Positions 8,070 through 18,400 of a DNA stretch of 64,000 bases are shown piece after piece. Origin of the DNA: Candidatus Pseudobacter hemicellulosilyticus (GTDB lineage: Bacteria; Bacteroidota; Bacteroidia; Chitinophagales; Chitinophagaceae); NCBI GenBank assembly GCA_029202545.1, contig CP119311.1:6679229-6743228 (forward strand), written 5' to 3'. The notes below the pieces were generated by a model. That model made no database searches. It worked only from the letters and a program-made list of their open reading frames with translations, and was not told where the DNA came from. Numbering within the stretch: the stretch's first letter is position 1; each line of letters opens with the position of its first letter. Position numbers and translations under genes: made by a program.

Positions 8070-10781
8070 ATGATGAGAAAGTTTGCCAGTCTGCTCTGCC
8101 TGCTGATGGGATTCAGCATACCCCTGATGGCCGCCCATATCAGGGGTGGGGAGATGTATTACCAATACCTCGGCCCGGGCTCCGGCAGCGGCAGCTCCCG
8201 GTACCTCATCACCCTCAAACTCTATATCGACTGCTTCCAGAATTCACCCGGCCAGCTGGACAACGAAGTCCCTTTTACCATCTTTGATAAAGCCACCGGT
8301 CAGCAGGTCATGAACGTCAGGGCGCCCATGGTACGGGAACAGATCATCCAGTATGATCCACAGTCCAATCCCTGTATCACCAATGCACCTTTAGATGTCT
8401 GCTACCGCCTCCGGTATTATTCCACAGAGGTCACACTGAATAATTCGGCGCTGGGGTATATGATCTCCTTCCAGCGCTGCTGCCGCATTGCCGGTATCCA
8501 GAATCTGGTAGCACCCAGCGATAATTTTGGCGCCACCTATTTCTGTGAGATCCCCGGCACCAATGCATTGCCGGATGCCTACCGCAATTCCAGTCCCCAG
8601 TTCAACCCTGATGATGCTATAGCAGTTTGTTTTGGCTCTTATTTCCGGTTTGATTTCTCCGCCGTTGATGCCGACAGGGACCCGGTCACCAATCAGCTTT
8701 CGGACTCCATCGTATACGTGCTGTGTGAAGGCTATACCGGTGGCGGCCCAGGCCGCAACAGCCAGGGCGGCAGCTGCTTCAACTGTCCCAGCCCTGATCC
8801 TGCCGCCCCGCCCAACCCGGCCACCGGCACCTATACGCCCATCAGCTACCGGTCTCCCTATACCGGCAGCGCACCACTGGGCCTCAACGCCAGCATAGAT
8901 CCCAAAACAGGGCTGCTCACCGGCATTGCGCCCTCCGTGGAAGGTCAGTACGTGGTTACTGCCTGCGCCTATGAATACCGGCGGGGCGTACTCATCAATA
9001 TCCACCATAAAGACATTCATATCCGCGTAGCGGACTGCATTCCCCTGGCCGCCGCACTGGCGCCCAACTATTCTTTCTGTGACGACCTGCTGGTCACTTT
9101 CCGCAATAACCAGGTGAACCCGCCCGGCACCCTGCATATCTGGGATTTTGGGGATGGCAGCAAAAGGGATACGGTGGCCGTTATTGATGGAGAAACCCTG
9201 CATCCCTATGCCACAGCCGGCAGCTATACCGTGAAACTGATTGTGGTACTGGCGGGCCAGTGTATTGACTCCACCACTACCATTGCCAATGTATGGCCCG
9301 GCTTCAAGGCCGATTTTGACATTACCGGCAGCTGCATCCTGCTGCCTATCCAGTTCACAGACCGCACCACGGCCAGTTATGGCGCCGCCAGTAAATGGAG
9401 CTGGGACTTTGGCGACGAAACCAGCAGCAGCGATATTTCTGCTGCGCAGCATCCCGGCTGGAAATATGGCAGCACCGGCCTTAAAACAGTGCGGCTGATA
9501 GTGGAAAGTAACAGGGGCTGTATTGATACTATTGTCAAAAATAATATTGAGGTCAAAGACCGGCCCACCATCACGCTGGCATTTGCGGATACGCTGATCT
9601 GCAGCAACCGGCCCGTGCAGGATACCCTGCAGCTGCATGCCAGCGGAACGGGCGTATTCAGCTGGACGCCGCTCACTGATATCCTGCATGCCAATACACC
9701 TGATCCGCTGGTATGGCCCGGCCAGACCACCACCTACCAGGTAACCTTAAACGAAAATGGCTGTGTCAATACCGCTGCAGTTACCGTTCGGACCATTGAT
9801 CATGTGAGTTTAAATGCCGGACCAGACAGCACTATCTGCCTCACAGATACAGTCCGGCTGCAACCTGTTACCGATGCTTTATACTTCAGCTGGACCAGCA
9901 ACCCGGCCAGCCCTATCAGCGATCCCGCTATCCGCAATCCGCTGGTGTCCCCTGTAAGCGCCAGCACCCGTTATACAGTGACCGGCTCCGTAGGCAAATG
10001 CGCCGCTACCGATTCCAGGGAACTGTTTGCAGTCCCTTATCCCATTGCCAATGCCGGTCCCGATACTACTATTTGCTTTGATGATACTGCCCGCCTGCAT
10101 GGTTCTATGGTAGCATCCCGTTTTCTCTGGGCGCCGGCCAATACGCTCAGTTCCGTTGCCGTACTGGACCCGCTGGCCTTTCCCAGGCAGACCACCGCTT
10201 ATATATTTCGGGTGAACGATGTGCTGGGCTGTCCCAAATCAGTGTATGATACAGTGATAGTAACGGTACGGCCCGAGATCCATGCTTTTGCCGGTAACGA
10301 TACGTCCATCGTGGCCGGTCAGCCTTTGTTGCTGCAGGGCCGCGGCGCTGAATTCATTGAATGGACTCCTGCCAGTTACCTGAGCGATACCCGCAGCGCA
10401 GCCACCATCGCCTCCCTTCCGGATCATTTTACCTATACCATGCGTGCCTTTACCCAGGAAGGTTGCTTTGACCTGGATACCATCAATATCCGCGTGTTCA
10501 AAACAGCGCCGGATATTTATGTACCCAATGCTTTCCGGCCTTCAGGAACGCAGAACAACCTGCTGCGGCCTATCCCGGTAGGCATTTCCAGGATGGATTA
10601 CTTCAGGGTATACAACCGCTGGGGTCAGCTGGTGTTCCAGACCACTGAACATGGTAAGGGTTGGGATGGCCGCCTCAATGGCCAGTTGCAGTCTACCGGC
10701 ACCTTTGTATGGATGGTGCAGGGCACAGACTATACCGGTAAAACCATCAGCAAAAAAGGATCAGCCGTACTCATCCGCTAA
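8070..10781 (+). CDS. T9SS cargo: PKD-domain adhesin-like protein with C-terminal sorting domain
   Basis: A 903-residue secreted protein. A signal peptide (about 1-20, ending MAA-HIRGG) is followed by a long beta-rich region. Two PKD-like repeats are recognisable by IWDFGDGS (about 350-360) and SWDFGDET (about 445-455), and further Ig/PKD-like repeats show GPDSTICLTDTVRL and GPDTTICFDDTARL. The last ~90 residues, from IYVPNAFRPSG through DYFRVYNRWGQLVFQT and GWDGRLNG to the end, match the type B T9SS sorting domain (CHU_C / TIGR04131). The protein should cross the outer membrane through the SprA translocon encoded at 12.5-19.6 kb and be attached or released outside. No enzyme domain is visible; an adhesin or surface-layer role is inferred. 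Confidence 0.88.
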   Translation: MMRKFASLLCLLMGFSIPLMAAHIRGGEMYYQYLGPGSGSGSSRYLITLKLYIDCFQNSPGQLDNEVPFTIFDKATGQQVMNVRAPMVREQIIQYDPQSNPCITNAPLDVCYRLRYYSTEVTLNNSALGYMISFQRCCRIAGIQNLVAPSDNFGATYFCEIPGTNALPDAYRNSSPQFNPDDAIAVCFGSYFRFDFSAVDADRDPVTNQLSDSIVYVLCEGYTGGGPGRNSQGGSCFNCPSPDPAAPPNPATGTYTPISYRSPYTGSAPLGLNASIDPKTGLLTGIAPSVEGQYVVTACAYEYRRGVLINIHHKDIHIRVADCIPLAAALAPNYSFCDDLLVTFRNNQVNPPGTLHIWDFGDGSKRDTVAVIDGETLHPYATAGSYTVKLIVVLAGQCIDSTTTIANVWPGFKADFDITGSCILLPIQFTDRTTASYGAASKWSWDFGDETSSSDISAAQHPGWKYGSTGLKTVRLIVESNRGCIDTIVKNNIEVKDRPTITLAFADTLICSNRPVQDTLQLHASGTGVFSWTPLTDILHANTPDPLVWPGQTTTYQVTLNENGCVNTAAVTVRTIDHVSLNAGPDSTICLTDTVRLQPVTDALYFSWTSNPASPISDPAIRNPLVSPVSASTRYTVTGSVGKCAATDSRELFAVPYPIANAGPDTTICFDDTARLHGSMVASRFLWAPANTLSSVAVLDPLAFPRQTTAYIFRVNDVLGCPKSVYDTVIVTVRPEIHAFAGNDTSIVAGQPLLLQGRGAEFIEWTPASYLSDTRSAATIASLPDHFTYTMRAFTQEGCFDLDTINIRVFKTAPDIYVPNAFRPSGTQNNLLRPIPVGISRMDYFRVYNRWGQLVFQTTEHGKGWDGRLNGQLQSTGTFVWMVQGTDYTGKTISKKGSAVLIR

Positions 10782-10837
10782 GATTTTGTCTTACTGCCAG
10801 CACTTGTGTAGATTGCATCCACAAAATTTATGAGGGT

Positions 10838-11599
10838 ATGTCAATAACAGCACTGATCACAGGCGCTACTTCCGGCTTTGGTAAAGCAATTGCACAGAAA
10901 TTTGCCGCCAGCGGCTATAGGGTTATCATTACGGGGCGCAGAGCGGAACGACTGGAAGAGCTAAAAGCCTCGCTGGAAAAGGATTTCAAGGCAGCTGTAT
11001 TGCCCCTCTGTTTTGATGTACGCAACAGGACCGCTGTTATGGATACCATCAGCCAGCTGCCCGAAGGCTGGCGCTCCATTGATGTACTGGTCAATAATGC
11101 CGGACTGGCCCTGGGCCGCGACTACTTTGATGAAGCCTCCCTGGACGACTGGGACACGATGATAGACACCAATGTCAAAGGCCTGCTCTATGTCAGCAAA
11201 GCCTGCCTGCCTTTTATGCTGCCCAATCAAAAAGGACATATCATCAATATCGGCTCCACTGCCGCCAAAGAAGTGTATGAAAAGGGTAATACCTATTGCG
11301 CTACCAAACATGCCGTGGAGTCCCTCTCCCAGGGCATGCGGATAGACCTGCTGCGCCATGGCATCAAGGTGACAGCCATCCATCCCGGAGCCGCCGATAC
11401 GGAATTCTCCAATGTCCGCTTCAAAGGGGATGATAGCCAGGCCCGGAAGGTCTACGAAGGATACCAGCCCCTGGCGGCTGAAGATGTGGCAGACGTGGTT
11501 TTTTATACCACCACCCTGCCCGCCCATGTCTGTATCAACGACCTGGTCCTGACCTGCACCTCCCAGGCCAACTCCATTTACCTCCACAAAAAGGGATAA
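10838..11599 (+). CDS. Short-chain dehydrogenase, YdfG-like
   Basis: A 253-residue classical short-chain dehydrogenase/reductase. It shows the cofactor motif TGATSGFGKAIA (TGxxxGxG) followed by the Arg residues of an NADP-preferring enzyme (ITGRRAERL), NNAG at about 86-89, and the catalytic Ser/Tyr/Lys as GSTA and YCATKHA. The overall pattern, with IHPGAADTEFSNVRFKGD near the C-terminus, resembles E. coli YdfG (3-hydroxy acid / serine dehydrogenase). The physiological substrate is unknown. The gene follows the cargo gene by 56 bases and is probably expressed on its own. Confidence 0.88.
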   Translation: MSITALITGATSGFGKAIAQKFAASGYRVIITGRRAERLEELKASLEKDFKAAVLPLCFDVRNRTAVMDTISQLPEGWRSIDVLVNNAGLALGRDYFDEASLDDWDTMIDTNVKGLLYVSKACLPFMLPNQKGHIINIGSTAAKEVYEKGNTYCATKHAVESLSQGMRIDLLRHGIKVTAIHPGAADTEFSNVRFKGDDSQARKVYEGYQPLAAEDVADVVFYTTTLPAHVCINDLVLTCTSQANSIYLHKKG

Positions 11600-11685
11600 A
11601 ATAACCCCATTCCGGCGGCCAATTCCCGCACGGAGACAAACACATTAAAACTATATTTAAAGTAATGGCAGTCTGGCATTTAACG

Positions 11686-11715
11686 TTGTTTTTCCCGGGG
11701 GATTTATTATTTTTG
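11686..11715 (+). promoter_or_regulatory. Bacteroidota sigma-A promoter of the small secreted protein
   Basis: A -33 TTG (11686-11688) and a -7 TATTTTTG (11708-11715) are separated by 19 bases, a full match to the phylum consensus. It predicts a start near 11722 and a ~40-base leader before the ATG at 11763. Confidence 0.65.
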
Positions 11716-11762
11716 AATTGTACCTGAACATCCAAGAGATCCTTTTTAAAGCCGTTATTCGT

Positions 11763-12281
11763 ATGCTAAGGAAAAGCCTATACAAGATCATTGTACCTGC
11801 ATTGTTGTTGCTTAGTTCCAGCCAGCTCCGGGCTCAGGGGGATCTTATACGCCAGCAGAATTGTGATATCTCCGCTTATCAGCATGCTATAGACAGCCTT
11901 AAAACATTATTTGCCGAAAAGGGGTTTACAGTCCTCCGCGAAGCTTCCATGGCTATGGAAAGCGAATATGAAATGCCTATTGTGCTGCCCATGACGCAGA
12001 ACACCTGGTACCAGTTCATATTTATCGGTGATCCTACTTCAAGGGTATATGAAGTCCGCATGTATGACTACAACGAGAAAGAAGTAGTGTATAAGAAGAA
12101 TATGTGGGGAGATGTGGACGGCAATATTATCAGCTTTGACTATGTAGCCAAATTCTCCGAATACCATATCATTAAACCTGTACAGGTTAATAAGAAGAAG
12201 AAAAAGTTATGCGGCTACGTGCTGCTGCTGAAGAAAACCGGTCCTGGCGCCGGCGAAAAGGTTGTCACCAAACAACCCTGA
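11763..12281 (+). CDS. Secreted protein of unknown function
   Basis: A 172-residue protein with a clear signal peptide (about 1-24, ending LRA-QGD). I do not recognise the mature domain. Its last part is Lys-rich (VNKKKKKL) and the C-terminus is charged. The start at 11763 places the signal peptide at the N-terminus and falls after a good promoter; an in-frame TTG at 11718 would lie almost on the predicted transcription start. The gene is monocistronic and ends convergently with sprA, so a periplasmic or envelope location is expected but no function can be assigned. Confidence 0.7.
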   Translation: MLRKSLYKIIVPALLLLSSSQLRAQGDLIRQQNCDISAYQHAIDSLKTLFAEKGFTVLREASMAMESEYEMPIVLPMTQNTWYQFIFIGDPTSRVYEVRMYDYNEKEVVYKKNMWGDVDGNIISFDYVAKFSEYHIIKPVQVNKKKKKLCGYVLLLKKTGPGAGEKVVTKQP

Positions 12282-12393
12282 TCATTCTTTGTTAGCTGCC
12301 ATCTAAGCTCCCCGCTTAAATAGCAATGTCATCCAGCTCTCCTGCATATAGTGACCTATACAGCTGCAGCCCGTTGCTGCCCACGCTCCAATA

Positions 12394-12408
12394 TTTTTGG
12401 GACGAACC
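12394..12408 (+). repeat. Dispersed motif copy 1 (T5-GGGACGAACC)
   Basis: TTTTTGGGACGAACC in the convergent spacer between the small secreted gene and sprA. It is the first of at least eleven copies of this short motif in the window. Confidence 0.6.
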
Positions 12409-12468
12409 TAAGCTGCACGGATAGCAGGTAACTGCCGGACAGTGCTCCCGGGAGCGCCACTATACGGC

Positions 12469-15400
12469 TTACTGCAAGGCGATCCTGATCTGTACGCCTG
12501 CCCTTGTATTGGTGATGGGCGGTGAGGAGGAGATCTTCGGCGTTACTACCCGCTGTTCAAAATACAGCTTGATATTTACCCGGTTGCTGATCACATAATC
12601 CACCGAAGGATTCACCATGACCGTCTTGTTACCACTGGTAGGCAGGGCCTGTGTCTGGTCAAGCCGGCTATTGCTGGTGATATCATCCCGCACACTGAGG
12701 TCCAGCCGGAAGCTGGCATCATTCTCCAGGCGTTTGCCTTTCCATTTAATGAAGGAGAAAGCACCCCGCTTGCGATAACCCGCTCCAATGGTGAACTGGG
12801 TGGAGCGCATTTCCGCCAGCTGGTAATCGATCAGGCTCAGGGTGAGGGTCCTCGACTTCCGCAGCTCAAACTTGGCATTCACCTGGTTGGTGAAGGACAT
12901 ATCAATATTGATCAGCGGGGAGAACTCTTCCGAAATGGTGATATTGGGCACCAGGAAGTAGGGAATGAAGTTATTGGACGAATCTATAAAGCCGGGATAG
13001 CCGAAGCGGAGATCATCACGGAACAACAGGGCCGAGGTAAAACTGTTCATCCCCAGGGTGCTGGTATACCCGTGTTCAATGGTGAAATTGGTAAAGATCT
13101 TCTCCAGTGCTTTCAACCTGCTCAGACCGGTATAGTTGATGCGCCAGTTGGGTTTGGGCATAATACCGGAGAAGGGGTTGGAACGGATATTCGGGTTATT
13201 CTGTTTCACCAGGGCCACATCCTGCGGGTTCTTACCCGTATAGGCGGCTATGAAGGCCGGGATCAGCACATCCTGGGCATAACGGCTATACCCATTGTAA
13301 TAACCATCCGACAGGAACTTCTCATTATCCGGCAGGGCCTGCCAGTAAGGGTTATTCTCTGCCAGCCGCTTGGAGAGAATGAGCCGGTAGTCCTGGAATT
13401 TGGTGAATATAGTAGAGACCTCATTCGGCTGCACTTTGGTGAAGAGGGTCTTGTAAGAAATAAAAGTGACGTTGAAACTACCTGCCGCATAAGGGTTCAT
13501 CCGCGTAAAGTTCAGGCCGGAACCCGTGGTATCCTTGTACAGCTCGGAGTAGGTCTTACCAAATGTTTTCTCCAGGTTGATATCAATGGTCAGGTCGCGC
13601 ACAGGGATCAGCTGCGCGTTGATGCGCAGGGTCTGCTGATAATCCTGCCGGTTCTGGAGGTTGAAATTGGAGTCAGCCGACAGCCATCCTTTCTGTGCAA
13701 AATTATTGATGAAGCTGGTATCAGGTTGTTTACCGAAGATAAAGGCCAGGCCAGGCGCACGAGAACGCAGGTTAACGCCCATGAGCTGGGTGCTATCCGT
13801 GTAGCCATAAATGGTAGCACTGGCATTTTCTGTATAATCTATCTTGATCCGCTTCAGCATAGTCAGCAAGCGGCCGGCGAATTTAATACTGGGATCCAGT
13901 TCCAGCGGCTGGCTGCGATCACGCTTCGGCTTACCCTTGCTGGTAGTATCACCCCTGCCTGGAGGTACGGGCGCCCGGTTGACCGGTCCCTCTTCTTCAA
14001 AGGCGCGCAGCAGGCGCGACTTACTATACAACCTGGTGAAGTCCAGTTCTGCGGACAGTATCTTCTGCTGGGAATTGGAAATGGTATTTCCCAGTTCGCG
14101 GGCTATCAGCGACGCCCCGATCCAGTCATAGGTTGATACATACGATGCACGCACAGTGGTCCAGTCCAGGGCCGGTATCTTGGCCGTGGGCAGCTGGTAG
14201 GTGAAGCTGGCACTCTGCTGGTAGGAAATGGTTCGTCCTCCTTTCCAGAAATTTTCCCACATGCGGGTCTTTTCATTTTTGTCCAGCCTGCCGGTATCCT
14301 CATCTATCCAGGAGCGGTTGGTGGCAGTAAAGTCCACATTGAAGGAACGGGTCAGGTCCCAGCGCAGGTTATAGAACCGGTCGAAGGTGAAGTATTTGTC
14401 GTAGGTTTCAGGAATGCCGCCTTTGGGACCACCCACATTACGGGCGCGATAAGCGCCGAACTGGCGGTTCACATCAGCCCGGAAGCCCAGTAAGGAAGGC
14501 AACGGGTTGAGGTTGAAATCCTTCACAATATTCCACCAGGTAGATTTGGATTTGATCAGCCGCTTGGCAGGCTCCCAGTATTTGGGGGAAGACGTATAGT
14601 TATAACCCAGCCCGGCCCGGTGCCTGGTCAGCTCATTCATTTCAATGAGGGCGTTATGCTGCTGCTCATTATAATAGGAGTAACTGACATCCACGTTCTC
14701 GATGCTCCAGATCTGCTGCTTCTTACCCGAGGTATTGTTCTTCTTCACGTTGGTGAAGTTGAAGGTCTTGATGGTCTTGATGTCCACTGCATCTTCCCGG
14801 ATGGAATCCTTCTGACTGCCGGGAGCCGCAGCCAGCTTGGCCTTTAGCTTGATGTCCAGGTCATAGGGATCATACTCTGGGGTGATGACGGAGCGGGAAT
14901 AGCTGGCATAGAAAGGAATGGACATGCCGGCTTTTTCCGGCAGCAGCTTGCCCAGCTCCAGGTTGGCCGCCACGTCAAACTGTTTATAGTCTTCCCGTGA
15001 GCGCTCATTGATCCTTTGTTCTATGGTACCAAAACCGGCGCTGCGGGCGCTGCCGGCAATGTAGAGGGTACCCAGGTCGGACAATTCAATATCCACGCGA
15101 CCGAGAGCGGCCCAGCTGCCTTTTTCATCCAGCTCGCTGAGGCGAAGCTCGTTGAACCAGACCTCTGTACAGGCATCCGTACGATTGCGGTTCTCTACCC
15201 CCAGGAAAAAGATACGCACCTCACCCAGGTTGGGATTACCCAATATCGCATACTCTTTACCGTCACTATCCTGCTCCTTGAAATAGGTGGTCACATTACC
15301 ACTGTTATTACGGCTCACTTTTAACTGCGTGAGCCTTTCCAGGGACAGGTTCAGCTCATTATCAGCTGGCCAGATAGCAGCTGCATCACTGGTACCCCAG

Positions 15401-18400
15401 CTGGTCATCTTCAGCGGGATCTTTATCTCGTAATAGTTATTGATCAGGTCATTGCCCAGGCGCAGTACGCCATACAGCTCGCCGTCCTTGATATCGCCGC
15501 TGGAATTGATGGACTCGGCGTGGATATACATCTGCAGCTTGCCGTATTGACGGAGGTCCAGGTTCATGGTCTTGAACACACCGCGGGAATCATTCTGCAG
15601 CAGGTTGCACACGCGGATACTGAGCGACTGCTCATTCAACAGCAGGTTCACGTTGTTATTGCTCAGCTGCTGCTGACGCACCACATCAGGGGGGGTGCGG
15701 TATGGTATGGGGCTGCGGGCGTTGTTCTCTTCAATATTCACCGCCAGCTGGTTGAATGTAGTGGGCGTGTTGGCGGGGATAGGATCATAGTTACCGGTGG
15801 TATCCAGCTCATAGCTGAAGCGGCGCCACTGGTTGCGCACCAGTTCCAGTTTGGCAAAACGCAGGATCACGGAATCTTCAAAACCGGTCAGGAACATCCG
15901 GATAAAGCGGATGGATTTGAAGTCAGGGATATTGCCCACTTTGGATTCGTACTGGGCTACCGGGATCCGGAACAGGTACCATTTTTCATGTGTACCGCCG
16001 CTGGGCGTGAAGCCGATACTGTCTGTAATAAAGTTATGGCCAACCCGGAACTCGCTGCTGCGCAGGTCAACCTTATACTGGAAATATTCTTCCAGCTCGT
16101 TCAGGGTATTGTCCCGGTTGAACTCTTCCTGGTCGGGATAGAGGGTGAAGGCAGTGACATTGGTCTGCCCGGTGCTCACGGGTGAGTTGCCCTGCGGGCT
16201 GTTGATATTCTTATAACGGCCAAGGATACCTGTTTGTGTCTGATCGTAATACCCGTCCCGGTAATTCCGGAAGTCGTCACTGGCAGGGTCTTCCAGGGCC
16301 TGCTGGTAAACAGCCGAGTTAACGCCGAAAGTGGCGGCCAGCTGGTTCAGGTAGTTCTGGAATTTTTCGCGTTCGGCATCATTCAGCAAACCATCCAGGC
16401 CGGCATCCTGCAGGAGGCGGTCGGCGGGATCATTACTGAAAGCCTGTGTCACCTGGATGGGGTTGCCAGGCACTTTACCCCATTTGGTATCATTATCTTC
16501 TAACGCCTTGGTGACTTCACCGCTGATACCGTTCTCAAAAAAGCGTTTACCATCTTTCAGGATGTCTTCGGAGATATTACCGAGGTTGAAATACAGCTGA
16601 CCGCCGGTACTGGCGGGCGTCATGAGGTAAGGGTCCTGCATCCAGAATTCAATGAATTCCACGTTGCCGGTCTCAAAGTCAACCTGGTCAATACCGCGCA
16701 TGATACCGCCCCAGCGGTCCTGGGGATCCTGCAGTTTGCCATCGGCATTCACGCGGATAGCGTCAAAATTATAGGGACCACGCTCCCGGGGATAGTAGGC
16801 CAGGTCAAAGGTGACCAGTTGCGCCTGTCCGATATCGGGTGTGCGGTTGGGATAGATCTGGGTCAGGTTCACCGGGCGGATGCGGGGGTCCAGCAGGTTC
16901 TCATACCCTCTTACCGGGTTATTGCCGCTGCGCCTGTCCTGCAGCACCGGTTCAATATTATACCAGGCGATGCGGGCGCGGTTCTTTCCGTAGTCCAGGG
17001 AGTCCATCAGGGTAGCTTCCGGGAACAGGCCATTATTGGCGGGGGTGGAAGAGATGCCCCAGCTCACCAGCGGGAAGCGCAGGTCAATAGCATTCCTGGA
17101 ACCTTCAAAGTCGTCAATAAAGATGAGCCCGCTTTCGCCCTTACCGATCTGGGAGGGGTGCCCGGGTTTGAGGTAGGCCCCTTCACCATAGGCGGTGATG
17201 GTACTCATCCGGGTGGCATTATAAAAAGGTAATTTATCCAGCCAGCGTGTCAGGCGTGGCGCTTCGGTGCGGTAGTTGAAGTCGAGCCCATACATGGTGT
17301 TCTTGATAGGGTCCTCGTTGTACAGGGTCTTGGTGAAGAAGGGGCGTTCGCCCAGGCGCACCATAGAACCACCAATGGAAAGGGACTCATGGGAATTTTT
17401 GATAGCCTGGTATTCTGCACGCAGGCCCATGAAGTTCCGCTGCTGGATACCGAAACTGGCATTGTTCTCGAAAGATACATTCACCGGCACCCCGCTGTTG
17501 AGGATGGCCTGGTTAATGACCTTAACGGAGCCTGCACTATAGTCTACGGTGTAATCCACTTCCTCTACCAGGACCTGGCCGCCGGAGGTAACAATAACGG
17601 AACCCTGCGGAATGTTATAGGCGTTGAGGTAGATCTCCGAAGCGCTGCTGCCTTTGGCTGTACCGGAAATGATGTACCGGTCCAGGTTGGCAAAGGTCTT
17701 GGCGATCTCTTTAATAGTATCGTATAGCGGGTAATAGATATACTTATCCCTTACGGCAGGTGGACTGCCGTTAAAAGCCACCGAGTCCATGTCCCGCCCA
17801 AAAGGTTCCAGGTAAGGAAAGATGATCCGCGCCTGGTTGGAGATCACGGTAAAACCTTCTATATAGTCAAACATCCCATCAGGCATGGGGTCATTCCGGG
17901 CATTGAGCCGGTCCAGGTTCAGGAGGGAGATGATGGGCGTACCGGAGCGGGGACCTTCGGGCAAGTATCTTTTCTGGCCCAGGCTGGGTTCTTCATACAG
18001 TACGTTCAGTTCAAAATCACCGGGCTGCACGCTGCTCAGGTAGCTTTCATCCTTGCTCTTCAGGGCATACACGTTCTTCATCATCAGGTCCCAGAGCGGC
18101 AGGTTGGTCCGCTGGGAAGTGGCCTTGAGCAGTTTCAGGAAGAATATTTTCTGGGTACCGGATTTGGCGGCTGTAGTATCAGGGGTTACATCCTGGGAAA
18201 ATTCCCCCACCTGGTAGATCCGGCCGTTATAGCTGTACTGGAAGGCTACGCCCAGTACCTCATCCGCCTGCAGGGGTTGGTTGAGGGACAGAAAGCCTAC
18301 CTGCGGGTTGAAATAGTAATCGGTGGCCGCCAGCTTGCGGGCAAAGGTCTTTTCAAAATCCTGCACCGGGCTGAGGCCGAGGGAGCTCAGCTTGGTGGTG

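Noticed and set aside
14230..14238. GGTTCGTCC match inside sprA
   Set aside because: It encodes conserved sprA residues, lacks the T-run and palindrome, and is treated as chance.
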